From Rhodococcus sp. W8901 (GTDB lineage Bacteria; Actinomycetota; Actinomycetes; Mycobacteriales; Mycobacteriaceae): DNA of 64,000 nucleotides. The notes under the pieces were generated by a model. It did no database searches. It had not been told where the DNA came from and saw only the letters and a program-made list of their open reading frames with translations. The position numbers were made by a program, and so were the translations under genes. The stretch is from the NCBI RefSeq assembly GCF_013348805.1, contig NZ_CP054690.1:1302001-1366000 (forward strand), given 5' to 3'. Of this stretch, positions 18,462 to 28,364 are shown in pieces (position 1 is the first letter of the stretch; each line of letters opens with the position of its first letter).

Positions 18462-19532
18462 TCACCCCTTCAGGTATTGCGTCAGCTCCCGGGCCGCGGC
18501 GCGCCCCGCGCGATTGGCTCCGATCGTGGAGGCCGACGGCCCGTAGCCGACCAGGTGCACGCGGGGATCGGCTGCCACCTGCGTCGCGAGCCGGCCGGTC
18601 ATCGTGATGCCGCCGCCGGGGCCGCGCAGGCGCAGCGGTGCCAGGTGGTCGAGCGAGGACCGAAAACCGGTGCACCACAGGATGACGTCGGCGCGTTGCT
18701 CGGAGCCGTCGGGCCAGCGCACGCCGGTCTCGGTGATCTCCGCGAACATCGGCAGTCGGTCCAGTACGCCGCGTTCGCGCGCGGCCCGGATCGCGGGTGT
18801 GACGGGCAGTCCGGTCACCGACACCGCCGATCCTGGCGGCAGTCCGCGGCGCACCCGTTCCTCGACGAGCGCTACTGCGGCCCTGCCGATCTCGGGCGTG
18901 AACGGTTCCTCGCGGAACTGTGGCTCCCGGCGGGTGACCCAGGTGGTGGTGGTGACGCAGGAGATCTCGTCGAGCAACTGCACCGCGGAGATGCCGCCGC
19001 CGACCACGATCACGTGCTGCCCCTCGAACTCGCGCGCCGACCGGTAGTCGCGGGTGTGCAACTGGCGTCCGGTGAACCGCTCGGCGCCGGTGACGGCGGG
19101 CACGAACGGACGCTCCCATGTGCCCGTCGCGTTGACGAGCCCGCGGGTCAGATAGGTGCCGTCGGGTGTCTCGACGGCCAGCCGCTCGCCGCGATCGCAC
19201 ACGACGGTGGCGTGCGTGGGGCGGTGGACGGGCAGCTCGAAGCGCTTCTCGTAGAGCCCGTAGTAGTGGGGGACGGCGTCGGCCGCCCGGACCGTGTCGG
19301 TGTCGGGCCCGAGGGTGTCCGCGAACGGCATCCCCGGGAGGTCGTGCACCCCGTTGACGGTCCGCAGCGTCAGCGACGGCCAGCGGAACTGCCACGCCCC
19401 GCCCGGTCCGGGCGCATGGTCGAGCACCACGAACTCCCGTTCGGGGGCGAGCCCGAAACGGCGCAGGTGGTACGCGGTGGACAGGCCCGCCTGCCCCGCC
19501 CCGATCACGACAACCTCGAGGTCGGTGTCCAT
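18462..19532 (-). CDS. FAD-dependent NAD(P)-binding monooxygenase-like protein
   Basis: 356-residue flavoprotein of the pyridine nucleotide-disulphide oxidoreductase/FMO-like group. Two Rossmann motifs are clear: FAD-binding VVVIGAGQAGLSTAYHLRRFG at the N-terminus and NADPH-binding HVIVVGGGISAVQLLDEI in the middle. The C-terminal DVILWCTGFRSSLDHLAPL and HLVGYGPSASTIGANRAGRAAAREL are typical. Start: ATG 19532 (MDTDLEVVV) has GGAG four bases upstream; ATG 19550 adds six residues. Head-to-head with echA6. Substrate unknown; transfer of oxygen to N, S or a ketone is the family chemistry. Confidence 0.86.
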   Translation of the reverse strand: MDTDLEVVVIGAGQAGLSTAYHLRRFGLAPEREFVVLDHAPGPGGAWQFRWPSLTLRTVNGVHDLPGMPFADTLGPDTDTVRAADAVPHYYGLYEKRFELPVHRPTHATVVCDRGERLAVETPDGTYLTRGLVNATGTWERPFVPAVTGAERFTGRQLHTRDYRSAREFEGQHVIVVGGGISAVQLLDEISCVTTTTWVTRREPQFREEPFTPEIGRAAVALVEERVRRGLPPGSAVSVTGLPVTPAIRAARERGVLDRLPMFAEITETGVRWPDGSEQRADVILWCTGFRSSLDHLAPLRLRGPGGGITMTGRLATQVAADPRVHLVGYGPSASTIGANRAGRAAARELTQYLKG

Positions 19533-19707
19533 CACGCTCCGATCTGTCATAGCCTGAATCTGCCGCAACGCCTCCGACGGGTCCGTTGTTCCATCGAACT
19601 CGGTGTGTCTGTGGATGCTGCGTGACAGGTACTGTTCGGAGCGCACCCGCCGGGGCCCGTCCACACGCGGACGGGGTCCCCGCACCCGAGAAAGCGAGTG
19701 GAGCCAC

Positions 19708-20439
19708 ATGATCGGGACCAGCCGTGACGGCCACGTAGTCACGCTCGAGCTACAGCGTCCGGATCGACGCAACGCCCTCAACTCCGAGTTGTGCATCGCG
19801 CTGCGCGAGGGCCTCGAGAAGGCGGTCGCGGAGGAGGCCCGGGTGGTGGTGCTCACCGGTCAGGGCACCGCGTTCTGTGCGGGTGCCGACCTGTCCGGCG
19901 ACGTCTACGCCGAGGGATTCACCGACACGCTGCTCGAGATGCTGCACACCATCGACTCGATCCCGATCCCGGTGATCGCCGCGATCAACGGCCCCGCGAT
20001 CGGGGCCGGTACCCAGCTCGCACTGGCGTCGGACCTGCGCGTGGTCGCGTCCGAGGCGCGCTTCGGGATCCCGGCGGCGAAGCTCGGGATCACGGTGGAC
20101 AAGTGGACGGTGCGCCGGTTGGTGTCGCTCGTCGGCGGCGGACCGGCGCGGACCATGCTGCTCGGCGCCGAGATGCTCTCGGCGGAAGAGGCTTTCGCGC
20201 GCGGACTGGCGAACAAGATCGGTGACCTCGTCGCGGCGCAGGAGTGGGCGCGCACCATCGCGGAGCTCGCTCCGCTGTCGGTTCGGCACCTCAAGCTCGT
20301 TTTCAACGACGACGGGACCCGCGAGCCGCAGACCGAGGAGCAGCTCGCCGCGTTGTTCGCGGCCTGGGGCAGCGACGACGCGCAGGAGGCCCGCGCGGCC
20401 CGCGCGGAGAAGCGCGCACCGGAATTTCGGGGTAGGTAG
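19708..20439 (+). CDS. echA6: Enoyl-CoA hydratase-like protein, EchA6 orthologue
   Basis: 243-residue crotonase-fold protein whose sequence and length follow M. tuberculosis EchA6 (Rv0905): TLELQRPDRRNALNSEL, VVVLTGQGTAFCAGADLSGD, INGPAIGAGTQLALASDLRVVA, and FNDDG near the C-terminus. EchA6 lacks normal hydratase activity and carries long-chain acyl-CoA to FAS-II for mycolate synthesis. Whether this copy does so is inference from similarity and from the neighbours. The next gene resembles Rv0906, and ctpE (Rv0908) follows. ATG 19708 has GGAG upstream; the frame is open for 35 codons more without domain sequence. Confidence 0.85.
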   Translation: MIGTSRDGHVVTLELQRPDRRNALNSELCIALREGLEKAVAEEARVVVLTGQGTAFCAGADLSGDVYAEGFTDTLLEMLHTIDSIPIPVIAAINGPAIGAGTQLALASDLRVVASEARFGIPAAKLGITVDKWTVRRLVSLVGGGPARTMLLGAEMLSAEEAFARGLANKIGDLVAAQEWARTIAELAPLSVRHLKLVFNDDGTREPQTEEQLAALFAAWGSDDAQEARAARAEKRAPEFRGR

Positions 20440-20463
20440 AACCAGCGCAGGCAGGGGAGCGGA

Positions 20464-21567
20464 ATGGTCATGATCGGCAGAGGTGTCCTGGTCGCGGCAG
20501 CGGCAGCGGCCGCGGGATGGGTGGCACGGGCCGCGTGGGGAGCGGTGCCGGCGCTGGGTGCGTCGCGAGCCGCGATCAAGCCGTATGCCGCGGCGTCACC
20601 GCGGTACCGGGACAGCCGGTTCCACAACTCCGATCCCAGTTCATCCCTGCCGGCGGGCTCCCAGTCCGGGCTCGCGAAGGCGTTCCTCACACGCGGAACC
20701 ACGGGACGCCCGCGCCGGGAGATCCCGCTCGCGACGCCTCTCGCGCCGGCCGCCGCGGGCGAACTCGCGGTGACGTGGTTCGGGCACTCGAGTGTGCTCG
20801 TCGAGGTCGACGGTCGTCGTGTATTGGCGGACCCCGTATGGAGCGAACGGGTTTCGCCGTCGTCCGTCGTGGGCCCGGCGCGCATGCATCCGGTGCCGAT
20901 GTCGTTGGCGGACCTGCCCGCGATCGACGCCGTGGTGATATCGCACGACCACTACGACCACCTGGACCAGGCCACCGTCACCGCCCTCGCCCGCACACAG
21001 GAGACCGTGTTCGTGGTTCCGCTCGGGGTCGGGGCGCACCTGCGGCGCTGGAACGTCCCGGACGAACGGATCGTCGAACTCGACTGGGACGAGCTGGCCG
21101 AGGTTGCGGGACTGACCCTCACCTGTACCGAGGCCCGGCACTTCTCCGGACGCGGGATCGCCCGCGACACGACGCTGTGGGCGTCCTGGGTGATCGCCGG
21201 GCCGCAGCGGAAGGTGTTCTTCGGCGGCGACTCGGGCTACACGCCGCGTTTCGCGGATCTGGGCCGCGCGTACGGGCCGTTCGACGTGACGCTGCTGCCG
21301 GTCGGCGCGTACGACGAGCGCTGGCCCGACATCCACATGAACCCGGAGGAGGCCGTGCGGACCCACCTCGACGTGGGCGGCGCGCTGCTGATCCCCATCC
21401 ACTGGGCCACCTTCAATCTCGCCTTCCACCCGTGGGGGGAGCCGATCGCCCGCGTCGCGGATGCGGCCGCGGCGGCCGAAGTCACGATGGCGGTGCCCAT
21501 GGTGGGGCAGCGCATCGACGCGCTCCGGCCGCCGACCCAGAAGACGTGGTGGGACGAACTGGGCTGA
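20464..21567 (+). CDS. MBL-fold metallohydrolase (Rv0906-like)
   Basis: 367-residue metallo-beta-lactamase-fold hydrolase of the UlaG/NAPE-PLD-like group. The N-terminus is a single Ala-rich hydrophobic segment (GVLVAAAAAAAGWVARAAW), an uncleaved anchor or signal. Metal motif HDHYDHLD is complete, with ARHFSGR and GGDSGYTPRF supplying later ligands, and a final HWATFNLAFHPW. ATG 20464 follows GGGGAGCGGA. Located 24 bp after echA6 on the same strand, as with Rv0905-Rv0906 in M. tuberculosis. Possible N-acyl-phospholipid hydrolase; substrate unproven. Confidence 0.88.
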   Translation: MVMIGRGVLVAAAAAAAGWVARAAWGAVPALGASRAAIKPYAAASPRYRDSRFHNSDPSSSLPAGSQSGLAKAFLTRGTTGRPRREIPLATPLAPAAAGELAVTWFGHSSVLVEVDGRRVLADPVWSERVSPSSVVGPARMHPVPMSLADLPAIDAVVISHDHYDHLDQATVTALARTQETVFVVPLGVGAHLRRWNVPDERIVELDWDELAEVAGLTLTCTEARHFSGRGIARDTTLWASWVIAGPQRKVFFGGDSGYTPRFADLGRAYGPFDVTLLPVGAYDERWPDIHMNPEEAVRTHLDVGGALLIPIHWATFNLAFHPWGEPIARVADAAAAAEVTMAVPMVGQRIDALRPPTQKTWWDELG

Positions 21568-21586
21568 CCCCGGCCCGGACGCGGGG

Positions 21587-23959
21587 CTACTTGCGGCGCA
21601 GGGCCGACACCAGCTTCCGGGTACCGCGCAGCAGTCCACCGTTGCAGATGTCGACGAAGGCCCGCGTCGCCTCGGGCGTGACGGCGCCCTGCGAGAGCAT
21701 CGTCATCATCCGCGGCGGCAGCTCCTGCAGCGACCGTGCGAACAGCAGCGACAGCGGATCGTCCTCGTCGGTGGCCGGGATCATCGCCGCGACCTTCCGT
21801 CGCATCACCGTCGTCAGCAGTGTCGCCGCGGGGTGGCGGATGTCGGCGAGCGGGGTGTCGACGGTGTAGTGCCCGGGCGCGTCGACGACGTTGTCGGGCA
21901 GCGGGCGACCGTACAGTTCGGCGAACGCGTCGCGGTCGAACGCCGGTGACCCGTGATACCCGGCCGGGCCGGGTGCGAAGCCCGTGCGGTCCGACTCGAG
22001 CGTCACCGTCGCCGACGCCCGGATGTCGCGGGACGACGCTCCGACGCGGATCTCGAAATCGCCGGATTCGATCGACCAGTCGTCGACCGTCGTGTCCCAG
22101 AACGCGAATGCTCGGCGATCCAGTTGCACTGTGACGCGGCGTGATTCGCCCGGGACCAGGTGCACCTTGGTGAACCCGGCGAGTTCCTGATCGGGCCGGA
22201 AGACGGTGGACTCGACGTCCCGCACGTAAACCTGGACCACGTCGCTGCCCGGCCGGTCGCCGGTGTTGGTCACCCGGACGCTGACATCGAAGCGCTGCTC
22301 GGACGCGTCGTCGTTCTCCACTTCGATGATCTCGAGTTCGGTCCAGTCGAACGTCGTGTAGCTCAGTCCGTGGCCGAACGGGTAGCGGACGTCGACGTCG
22401 GCGGCGTCGTAGTAGCGGTACCCGACGTACACGCTCTCCCGATACTCCACCTGCGCCGGCCCCGCGGGCCACACGTGCACCGGGTTGTCGGTCACTCGCA
22501 GCGGGAACGTCTCGGCCAGTCGGCCGCCGGGCTCGGCGTCGCCGATCAGGACCCGGGCGACCGCGCTACCGGAGGCCTGTCCGCCGAGGTACCCCTCGAG
22601 GATCGCGGCGACGTCGTCGTGCCACGGCATCGTCACCGGGGCGCCGTTCGCGAGCACGACCACCACGCGCGGACAGGCCTCGGCGACCGCGGCGATCAGT
22701 GCGTCGTGACCGGCCGGCAGATCCAGGTTCGCGCGATCGACACCCTCGGTCTCGTAGCTGTCGGGCAGGCCCGCGAACACCACCGCGACGTCCGCCGCCC
22801 CGGCCACCCGGCGAGCCTCGTCGAGCAGCGCGGGTTCGGTGCGGCCCGAGCCGCGCACGTAGCCCGGCGCGTAGGACAGGCGGTCCGCGCCGACCTGCTC
22901 CGTCAGGTCGGTCCATGCGTCGTCGACGCGATGCGGGTTGATCCCGGAGCTACCGGCGCCCTGGTAGCGCGGCTGCTTGGCGAACTCGCCGATCACGGCG
23001 ATGCGTTCGGTGGAGCCGATCGGCAGCACGCCGTCGTTCTTCAGCAGCACCGTGCCCGCCTGCGCCGCACGCCGCGCGAGGGTGTGGTGGGCCGCATGGT
23101 CGTAGCCCTTCTCTGCGGTGCGCGCCGGGACCGTGCGCTCGATCAGCCGCCGCACCGACTCGGCGGCCCGGTCGAGGGCGGCGGCACTCAGTTCGCCGGT
23201 GCGCACCGCCTCGAGCACCGCGTCGTCGCCGCGCCCGCCGTAGCCGGGCATCTCCAGATCCAGGCCCGCCTCGAGGCAGGTGGACCGCCGGGTCACCGCG
23301 CCCCAGTCGGAGACGACCAGACCGTCGAACCCCCAGGCGTCGCGCAGGACGTCGGTCAGCAGGAAGCGGTGCTCGGCGCAGTGGGTGCCGTTCACCCGGT
23401 TGTAGGCCGCCATCACCGTCGCCGGCCGGGCCGCGACGACGGCGTGCTCGAAGCTCGCCAGGTAGATCTCCCGCAGCGCGCGATCGTCGACGAGCGCGTC
23501 GACGCTGTAGCGGCGGAACTCCTGGTTGTTGACGGCGAAGTGCTTGAGGGAGGCGCCGACGCCGGTCGACTGCACGCCCCGGATCCAGGCCGCGGCCATC
23601 CGGGACGACAGGAACGGATCCTCCGAGAAGTACTCGAAGTTCCGCCCGCACAGCGCGCTGCGCTTGATGTTCGCGCCCGGGCCGAGCAGGACGCTGACGT
23701 CCTCGCTGCGGGCCTCGGCGCCGAGCGCGACACCCACCTCCTCGAGCAGTTCGACGTCCCACGTCGCCGCGAGGGCAGATGCGGTGGGAAAGCAGGTCGC
23801 CGGAACGGATTCCATGGCGTACCCGGCATCGGTGCGCTGCTTGCGGAGGCCGTGCGGCCCGTCGGTGAGCATGATGGCGGGAAGTCCCGTCCCAGCGGGA
23901 GCCTGGGTGTTCCAGAAGTCGGCACCCGATGTGAGGGATACCTGCTCGTGTGTCGTCAT
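21587..23959 (-). CDS. Glycoside hydrolase family 3 beta-glucosidase
   Basis: 790-residue GH3 enzyme. The N-terminal barrel includes [30 protein letters not shown] (KH and NxQ substrate-binding signature) and the nucleophile in [10 protein letters not shown] (Asp218). The middle GH3-C domain has [18 protein letters not shown]; a fibronectin III-like domain contains [14 protein letters not shown] and [17 protein letters not shown] further C-terminal segment of about 110 aa is found in actinobacterial members. No signal peptide from the chosen ATG 23959 ([14 protein letters not shown]), so it should be cytoplasmic and act on imported glucosides. It sits where M. tuberculosis has Rv0907, on the opposite strand to its neighbours. 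Confidence 0.93.
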   Translation of the reverse strand: MTTHEQVSLTSGADFWNTQAPAGTGLPAIMLTDGPHGLRKQRTDAGYAMESVPATCFPTASALAATWDVELLEEVGVALGAEARSEDVSVLLGPGANIKRSALCGRNFEYFSEDPFLSSRMAAAWIRGVQSTGVGASLKHFAVNNQEFRRYSVDALVDDRALREIYLASFEHAVVAARPATVMAAYNRVNGTHCAEHRFLLTDVLRDAWGFDGLVVSDWGAVTRRSTCLEAGLDLEMPGYGGRGDDAVLEAVRTGELSAAALDRAAESVRRLIERTVPARTAEKGYDHAAHHTLARRAAQAGTVLLKNDGVLPIGSTERIAVIGEFAKQPRYQGAGSSGINPHRVDDAWTDLTEQVGADRLSYAPGYVRGSGRTEPALLDEARRVAGAADVAVVFAGLPDSYETEGVDRANLDLPAGHDALIAAVAEACPRVVVVLANGAPVTMPWHDDVAAILEGYLGGQASGSAVARVLIGDAEPGGRLAETFPLRVTDNPVHVWPAGPAQVEYRESVYVGYRYYDAADVDVRYPFGHGLSYTTFDWTELEIIEVENDDASEQRFDVSVRVTNTGDRPGSDVVQVYVRDVESTVFRPDQELAGFTKVHLVPGESRRVTVQLDRRAFAFWDTTVDDWSIESGDFEIRVGASSRDIRASATVTLESDRTGFAPGPAGYHGSPAFDRDAFAELYGRPLPDNVVDAPGHYTVDTPLADIRHPAATLLTTVMRRKVAAMIPATDEDDPLSLLFARSLQELPPRMMTMLSQGAVTPEATRAFVDICNGGLLRGTRKLVSALRRK

Positions 23960-24036
23960 GTGACCAGCATGCCCGTGGCGCCTCACACAGCGGACTGTCT
24001 GTGGCAAACGGGACGGCTTGGAATAGCCTTCGTGTC

Positions 24037-26508
24037 ATGGCAACGGACGACCCCACCGAAGGCGGCGCTGTCGGCACCCTCGAGACCGACCCCCGGCACA
24101 TCGAGAACGGTCTCACGGCCGTCGAGGTGGCGACGCGGGTCGCGAACGGGCAGACCAACGACGTTCCCGACCGAGCGAGTCGCTCGGTCAAGGACATCAT
24201 CCGCTCGAACGTGTTCACCCGGATCAACGCGATCCTCGGTGTCCTGTTGATCATCGTGCTGTCGACGGGCTCGATCGTGGACGGAATGTTCGGTCTGCTG
24301 ATCGTCGCCAACAGCGGGATCGGCATCATCCAGGAGATTCGCGCCAAACGAACCCTCGATCAGCTGGCGATCGTGAGCCAGGCCAAGCCGATCGTGCGCC
24401 GCGACGGCACGGCCGCCGCTCTCGCCCCGCGCGATGTGGTGCTCGACGACATCGTCGAGCTCGGGCCCGGCGACCAGATCGTGGTCGACGGCGTCGTGGT
24501 CGAGGCGTCGGCGCTCGAGGTGGACGAGTCCATGCTCACCGGCGAGGCCGACCCGGTGCACAAGCCGAACGGTTCGCTTGTGCTGTCGGGCAGCTTCGTC
24601 GTCGCCGGCAGCGGCGCCTACCGCGCGACCAAGGTGGGCCGGGACGCGTACGCCGCGAAGCTCGCCGAGGAAGCCAGCAAGTTCACGCTGGTGCACTCCG
24701 AACTGCGTTCGGGTATCGACAAGATCCTCAAGTTCATCACCTACCTGATGATTCCGGCGGGTCTGCTCATCATCTACAACCAGCTGTTCTCGAGCGGTCA
24801 GGACATCGGTCCCGCCCTCAACGGCATGGTCGCGGCGCTCGTGCCGATGGTCCCCGAGGGACTCGTGCTGATGACCTCGATCGCGTTCGCGGTCGGTGTC
24901 GTCAGGCTGGGTCAGCGCCAGTGCCTCGTCCAGGAGTTACCGGCCATCGAGGGCCTGGCCCGGGTCGACGTCGTGTGCGCGGACAAGACCGGCACGCTCA
25001 CCGAGAACGGTATGCGGCTGTCCGAGGTGCGCACCGCCCGATCCGACGACACCCAGGCGTCGCGCGCACTCGCGGCGATGGCGGCCGACGATCCGCGCCC
25101 CAACGCGAGCATGCTCGCGATCAAGGAGGCGCTCTCCGACGATCCGGGCTGGGAGCCCACCGCGGTGGCACCGTTCTCGTCGGCGAAGAAGTGGAGCGGG
25201 CAGTCCTACGGCAACAACGGCAACTGGCTGCTCGGCGCCCCCGACGTCCTGCTCGACCCCGACAGCGACATGGCCCGGCAGGCCGAGGAGATCGGCGCCC
25301 AGGGCCTGCGCGTGCTGCTGCTCGGCAGCAGTGACCGGGCCGTCGACGCTGCGGACGCGCCCGGCGTCGTCACCCCGCGCGCCCTCGTGGTTCTCGACCA
25401 GAAGGTGCGCCCCGACGCCCGCGAGACCCTCGAGTACTTCGCGAGCCAGAAGGTGGATGTCAAGGTCATCTCGGGCGACAACGCCGTGTCGGTCGGTGCC
25501 GTCGCGAGCTCGCTGGGACTGGCCGGCGGCGAGCAGGCAATCGATGCCCGGCAGCTGCCCGAGGACCAGGACGAGCTGGCCGACGTGCTCGACGAGTCCA
25601 CCACCTTCGGTCGCGTGCGACCCGATCAGAAGCGCGCCATGGTCGGCGCGCTGCAGTCGCGCGGGCACACGGTCGCGATGACCGGCGACGGCGTCAACGA
25701 CGTGCTCGCACTCAAGGACGCCGACATCGGAGTCGCGATGGGCTCGGGCAGTCCCGCGACCCGTGCCGTTGCGCAGATCGTGCTGTTGGACAACAAGTTC
25801 GCGACCCTGCCGTACGTCGTCGGTGAGGGCCGGCGGGTGATCGGCAACATCGAGCGCGTCTCGAATCTATTCCTGACCAAGACCGTGTACTCGGTGCTGC
25901 TGGCGTTCCTCATCGGCATCTCCGGCGTGGTGGCACAGATCTTCGGTTTCGATCCGCTGCCGTACCCGTTCCTGCCGCGGCACGTGACGATCGCGGCCTG
26001 GTTCACGATCGGTATCCCGGCATTCATCCTGTCGCTCGCACCCAACAACGAGCGCGCCCGCAGCGGGTTCGTCGGGCGGGTCATGCGGTTGGCGATCCCG
26101 TCCGGCGTCATCATCGGCGTCGCGACGTACGTGTCGTACCTGCTCGCCTACAAGGGCGTGAATGCCACCGAACAGGAGGTGGAGCAGGCCGGCACCACCG
26201 CTCTCATCACCCTCATCATGATCGCGCTGTGGGTGCTGGCCGTGGTCGCCCGCCCGTACACGTGGTGGAAGATCGTGCTGCTCGTGGGCTCGGTGCTCGG
26301 GTACGTCGTCCTGTTCGGATTCGATTTCACCCGCGAGTTCTTCAAGCTGGATCCCTCCAACGTGGCGGCCACGACCGGTGCGCTCGGGATCGGGCTGGTC
26401 GGTGTCGTGTTGGTCGAGATCGCCTGGTGGGTGACCGGCCGGATCCACGGTGAGCACCGGCGCCTGTTCGCGTCGAGCGACGATCTTCCCGGCGTGCACG
26501 CAGCGTGA
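24037..26508 (+). CDS. ctpE: Cation-translocating P-type ATPase, CtpE-like
   Basis: 823-residue P2-like P-type ATPase. Phosphorylation motif [12 protein letters not shown] with Asp316; ion-site region [17 protein letters not shown]; actuator loop [11 protein letters not shown]; hinge [29 protein letters not shown]; about ten membrane segments. No N-terminal metal-binding CXXC domain, which excludes the copper/zinc class. Similar to M. tuberculosis CtpE (Rv0908), a calcium importer needed for cell-surface integrity. ATG 24037. Followed by a very strong terminator hairpin and, after an inserted block, by the Rv0909-like antitoxin. Confidence 0.9.
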   Translation: MATDDPTEGGAVGTLETDPRHIENGLTAVEVATRVANGQTNDVPDRASRSVKDIIRSNVFTRINAILGVLLIIVLSTGSIVDGMFGLLIVANSGIGIIQEIRAKRTLDQLAIVSQAKPIVRRDGTAAALAPRDVVLDDIVELGPGDQIVVDGVVVEASALEVDESMLTGEADPVHKPNGSLVLSGSFVVAGSGAYRATKVGRDAYAAKLAEEASKFTLVHSELRSGIDKILKFITYLMIPAGLLIIYNQLFSSGQDIGPALNGMVAALVPMVPEGLVLMTSIAFAVGVVRLGQRQCLVQELPAIEGLARVDVVCADKTGTLTENGMRLSEVRTARSDDTQASRALAAMAADDPRPNASMLAIKEALSDDPGWEPTAVAPFSSAKKWSGQSYGNNGNWLLGAPDVLLDPDSDMARQAEEIGAQGLRVLLLGSSDRAVDAADAPGVVTPRALVVLDQKVRPDARETLEYFASQKVDVKVISGDNAVSVGAVASSLGLAGGEQAIDARQLPEDQDELADVLDESTTFGRVRPDQKRAMVGALQSRGHTVAMTGDGVNDVLALKDADIGVAMGSGSPATRAVAQIVLLDNKFATLPYVVGEGRRVIGNIERVSNLFLTKTVYSVLLAFLIGISGVVAQIFGFDPLPYPFLPRHVTIAAWFTIGIPAFILSLAPNNERARSGFVGRVMRLAIPSGVIIGVATYVSYLLAYKGVNATEQEVEQAGTTALITLIMIALWVLAVVARPYTWWKIVLLVGSVLGYVVLFGFDFTREFFKLDPSNVAATTGALGIGLVGVVLVEIAWWVTGRIHGEHRRLFASSDDLPGVHAA

Positions 26509-26521
26509 TCGGAGGGTGACA

Positions 26522-26554
26522 CGACGGTTCCCGAGTGCGTCTCGGGAACCGTCG
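26522..26554 (+). terminator. Terminator hairpin after ctpE
   Basis: Perfect 14-bp stem (CGACGGTTCCCGAG / CTCGGGAACCGTCG) with a 5-nt TGCGT loop, 13 bp after the ctpE stop. No U-tract. It insulates ctpE from the flavohaemoprotein gene. Confidence 0.8.
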
Positions 26555-26655
26555 GACCGGCTGTTCGAACTATGTTGCGCAATCCCGACAAATTCCGTGA
26601 TCTCTGTCGTAAAGTCCACCGCGCAGACACGACGGACCAATGGATTTCGGTCGGG

Positions 26656-27837
26656 ATGAAGGGGACAGCCATTTCAGCGCAACTGTTGTCGGAGAAGCAT
26701 GCCGAAGTGATTCGGGCGACGTTGCCCGTGGTGGGCGAGAACATCGGCGCCATCACTGGGCTGTTCTACACCAAGCTGTTCGATGCGGCTCCGGCGCTCG
26801 AGCGCGACGTGTTCAACAGGAGCAATCAGGCTCGGGGCGAACAGCAGAAGGCGTTGGCCGGTTCCATCGCCAATTTCGCGACGCTTCTGATCTCGGAGAC
26901 CGACGAGGATCCTCGTACGACGATCGGTCGGATCGCGCACAAGCATGCTTCGCTCGGCGTGAGCGAACCCCAGTACGACGTGGTGCACACTTTCCTGTTC
27001 GAGGCCATCGTGGAGGTGCTCGGCGACGCGGTGACTCCCGACGTCGCGGAAGCGTGGGACGCCGTGTACTGGCTCCTGGCCAATGCCCTGATCGACGCCG
27101 AGAAGCAGCTCTACAAGGACGCCGACGTCGACCCCGACACCGTCCTGCGAGAGGTTCAGGTCCTGGAGGTCGTCAGGCGTACCGAGGACGTGGTCTCGCT
27201 CGTCCTCGATGCCAGTGGGTTCCAGGAGCCCGTTCCCGGTCAGTACCTGTCGATCGGCGTGGAACTGCCCGACGGCGCGCGTCAGATCCGCCAGTACTCC
27301 ATCGTCGACTTCGGCAACGGCAGGATCGAGGTGGCGGTCAAGCGGGACAAGAGCGATCCGCGGGGCGAGGTGTCCAACTTCGTCCATGACCATGTCGCCG
27401 GGGGATCCACGGTGATCGCGTCGCCGCCCTTCGGCGATGTCGCCCTCCCCGAGGGCGCCGGCCGAGTCTTCTTGCTGTCCAAGGGCATCGGCAACGCCCC
27501 GTTCGTCGGGATTCTCCACGGTATGGTCGCCCAGGGCCGGAAGAATCCGGTTGTCGTGATCCATGCCGATCCGGACAGCGCATCCCACGCCTTCGCCGAC
27601 ACCACCGCGGACCTGGTCGAGAAGCTGGGTGGGGAACACGTCTTCTGCTACTCGGAGTCCGACGACACATTCGCTCGAGCGATCGAGGACCTCGCCGTCG
27701 AGGACACCGACAGCGCTCTCATCTGTGGCTCGGTGGACTTCGTCGCCGCCACCCACAAGCTGCTCGACGTCGCCGGCGTCGCGGACTCCCGGATCCATTA
27801 CGAGGTCTTCGGGCCGGATTCCTGGCTCCGATCCTGA
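26656..27837 (+). CDS. Flavohaemoprotein (globin-FAD-NADH), NO dioxygenase-like, copy 1
   Basis: 393-residue flavohaemoglobin. Globin part: TLPVVGENIGAITGLFYTKLF (B10 Tyr), FNRSNQARGEQQKAL (E7 Gln), proximal His in IAHKHASLGVSEPQYDVV. Reductase part: FAD motif RQIRQYSIVDF, GEVSNFVHDHV and C-terminal IHYEVFGPDSWL. Canonical Hmp oxidises NO to nitrate using NADH. The NADH-binding motif, normally GxGxTPM, is here SKGIGNAPFVGIL, so cofactor use may differ. ATG 26656 gives the usual family N-terminus (SAQLLSEKHAEVIRATLPVV); a longer frame starts at 26572. Bounded by terminators on both sides. Confidence 0.88.
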   Translation: MKGTAISAQLLSEKHAEVIRATLPVVGENIGAITGLFYTKLFDAAPALERDVFNRSNQARGEQQKALAGSIANFATLLISETDEDPRTTIGRIAHKHASLGVSEPQYDVVHTFLFEAIVEVLGDAVTPDVAEAWDAVYWLLANALIDAEKQLYKDADVDPDTVLREVQVLEVVRRTEDVVSLVLDASGFQEPVPGQYLSIGVELPDGARQIRQYSIVDFGNGRIEVAVKRDKSDPRGEVSNFVHDHVAGGSTVIASPPFGDVALPEGAGRVFLLSKGIGNAPFVGILHGMVAQGRKNPVVVIHADPDSASHAFADTTADLVEKLGGEHVFCYSESDDTFARAIEDLAVEDTDSALICGSVDFVAATHKLLDVAGVADSRIHYEVFGPDSWLRS

Positions 27838-27852
27838 TCACTCCATAGGCGT

Positions 27853-27895
27853 GAATACGTGGTGGGGCCATTCCCGTATGGCCCCACCCGTATTC
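27853..27895 (+). terminator. Long terminator hairpin after flavohaemoprotein 1
   Basis: Two stacked perfect arms: GAATACG/CGTATTC (7 bp) and GGTGGGGCCA/TGGCCCCACC (10 bp) with a single unpaired T on one side and an 8-nt loop. Starts 15 bp after the stop. Confidence 0.8.
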
Positions 27896-27956
27896 TGTTC
27901 AGCCCTTTCCAGCAGGGGTGGAAGCTCTTTGTGGCAGAGAACGAAGGACTAGAAGG

Positions 27957-28364
27957 ATGACCCTGACCCGGTCTGGGGTGGGTGCGGAATTAGATCATCG
28001 AGAATCCCTTCGCTACGAACCGTTCACGAAAACTCGCGAGGTCGCGTCGCTGATGCGGGACGCAGAAATGTGGGGTTCGACGACGTCCGACCTCGATTCG
28101 TACCTGGAATCCCTGGAGCTCCAGTACTACCTGAAGGGGGTTCTGGGTGTCTTCCAGGAATCCGACGCCCTGTACCGCCCCCATGTCGCCTCTCCCGACG
28201 TTTCCGGGCCGGTCACCCGTCTGATCATCGCCCTCCAGGACAAGTTCGGTCCTCGATTCCACGATGGGGTTTCCGACTCGTCCGTGGAGGTCGCCTTTCA
28301 TCAGGGGGTCGGCGATGGATTGTCCGCCGTTTTTCATTGGTCTCGAAAGGTCGTGACTATCTGA
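27957..28364 (+). CDS. Unknown protein coupled to flavohaemoprotein 2
   Basis: 135-residue protein I do not recognise. It is probably real: ATG 27957 follows GAAGG at good spacing, and its stop overlaps the next start (TGATG), coupling it to the second flavohaemoprotein. It looks soluble and mainly helical, with acidic N-terminal half (REVASLMRDAEMWGSTTSDLDSYLESLELQYYLKGVLGVF) and a middle TRLIIALQDKFGPRFHDGV; no signal, membrane segment or Cys. Codon use is less GC3-biased than in the neighbours, which hints at recent acquisition. A sensor, chaperone or modulator of the coupled globin is a guess from context. Confidence 0.65.
   Translation: MTLTRSGVGAELDHRESLRYEPFTKTREVASLMRDAEMWGSTTSDLDSYLESLELQYYLKGVLGVFQESDALYRPHVASPDVSGPVTRLIIALQDKFGPRFHDGVSDSSVEVAFHQGVGDGLSAVFHWSRKVVTI

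Noticed and set aside
26560-26660. NO-responsive (NsrR-like) operator before the first flavohaemoprotein
   Set aside because: TTCGAAC and a few AT-rich bases are present but no dyad of the NsrR type could be found.
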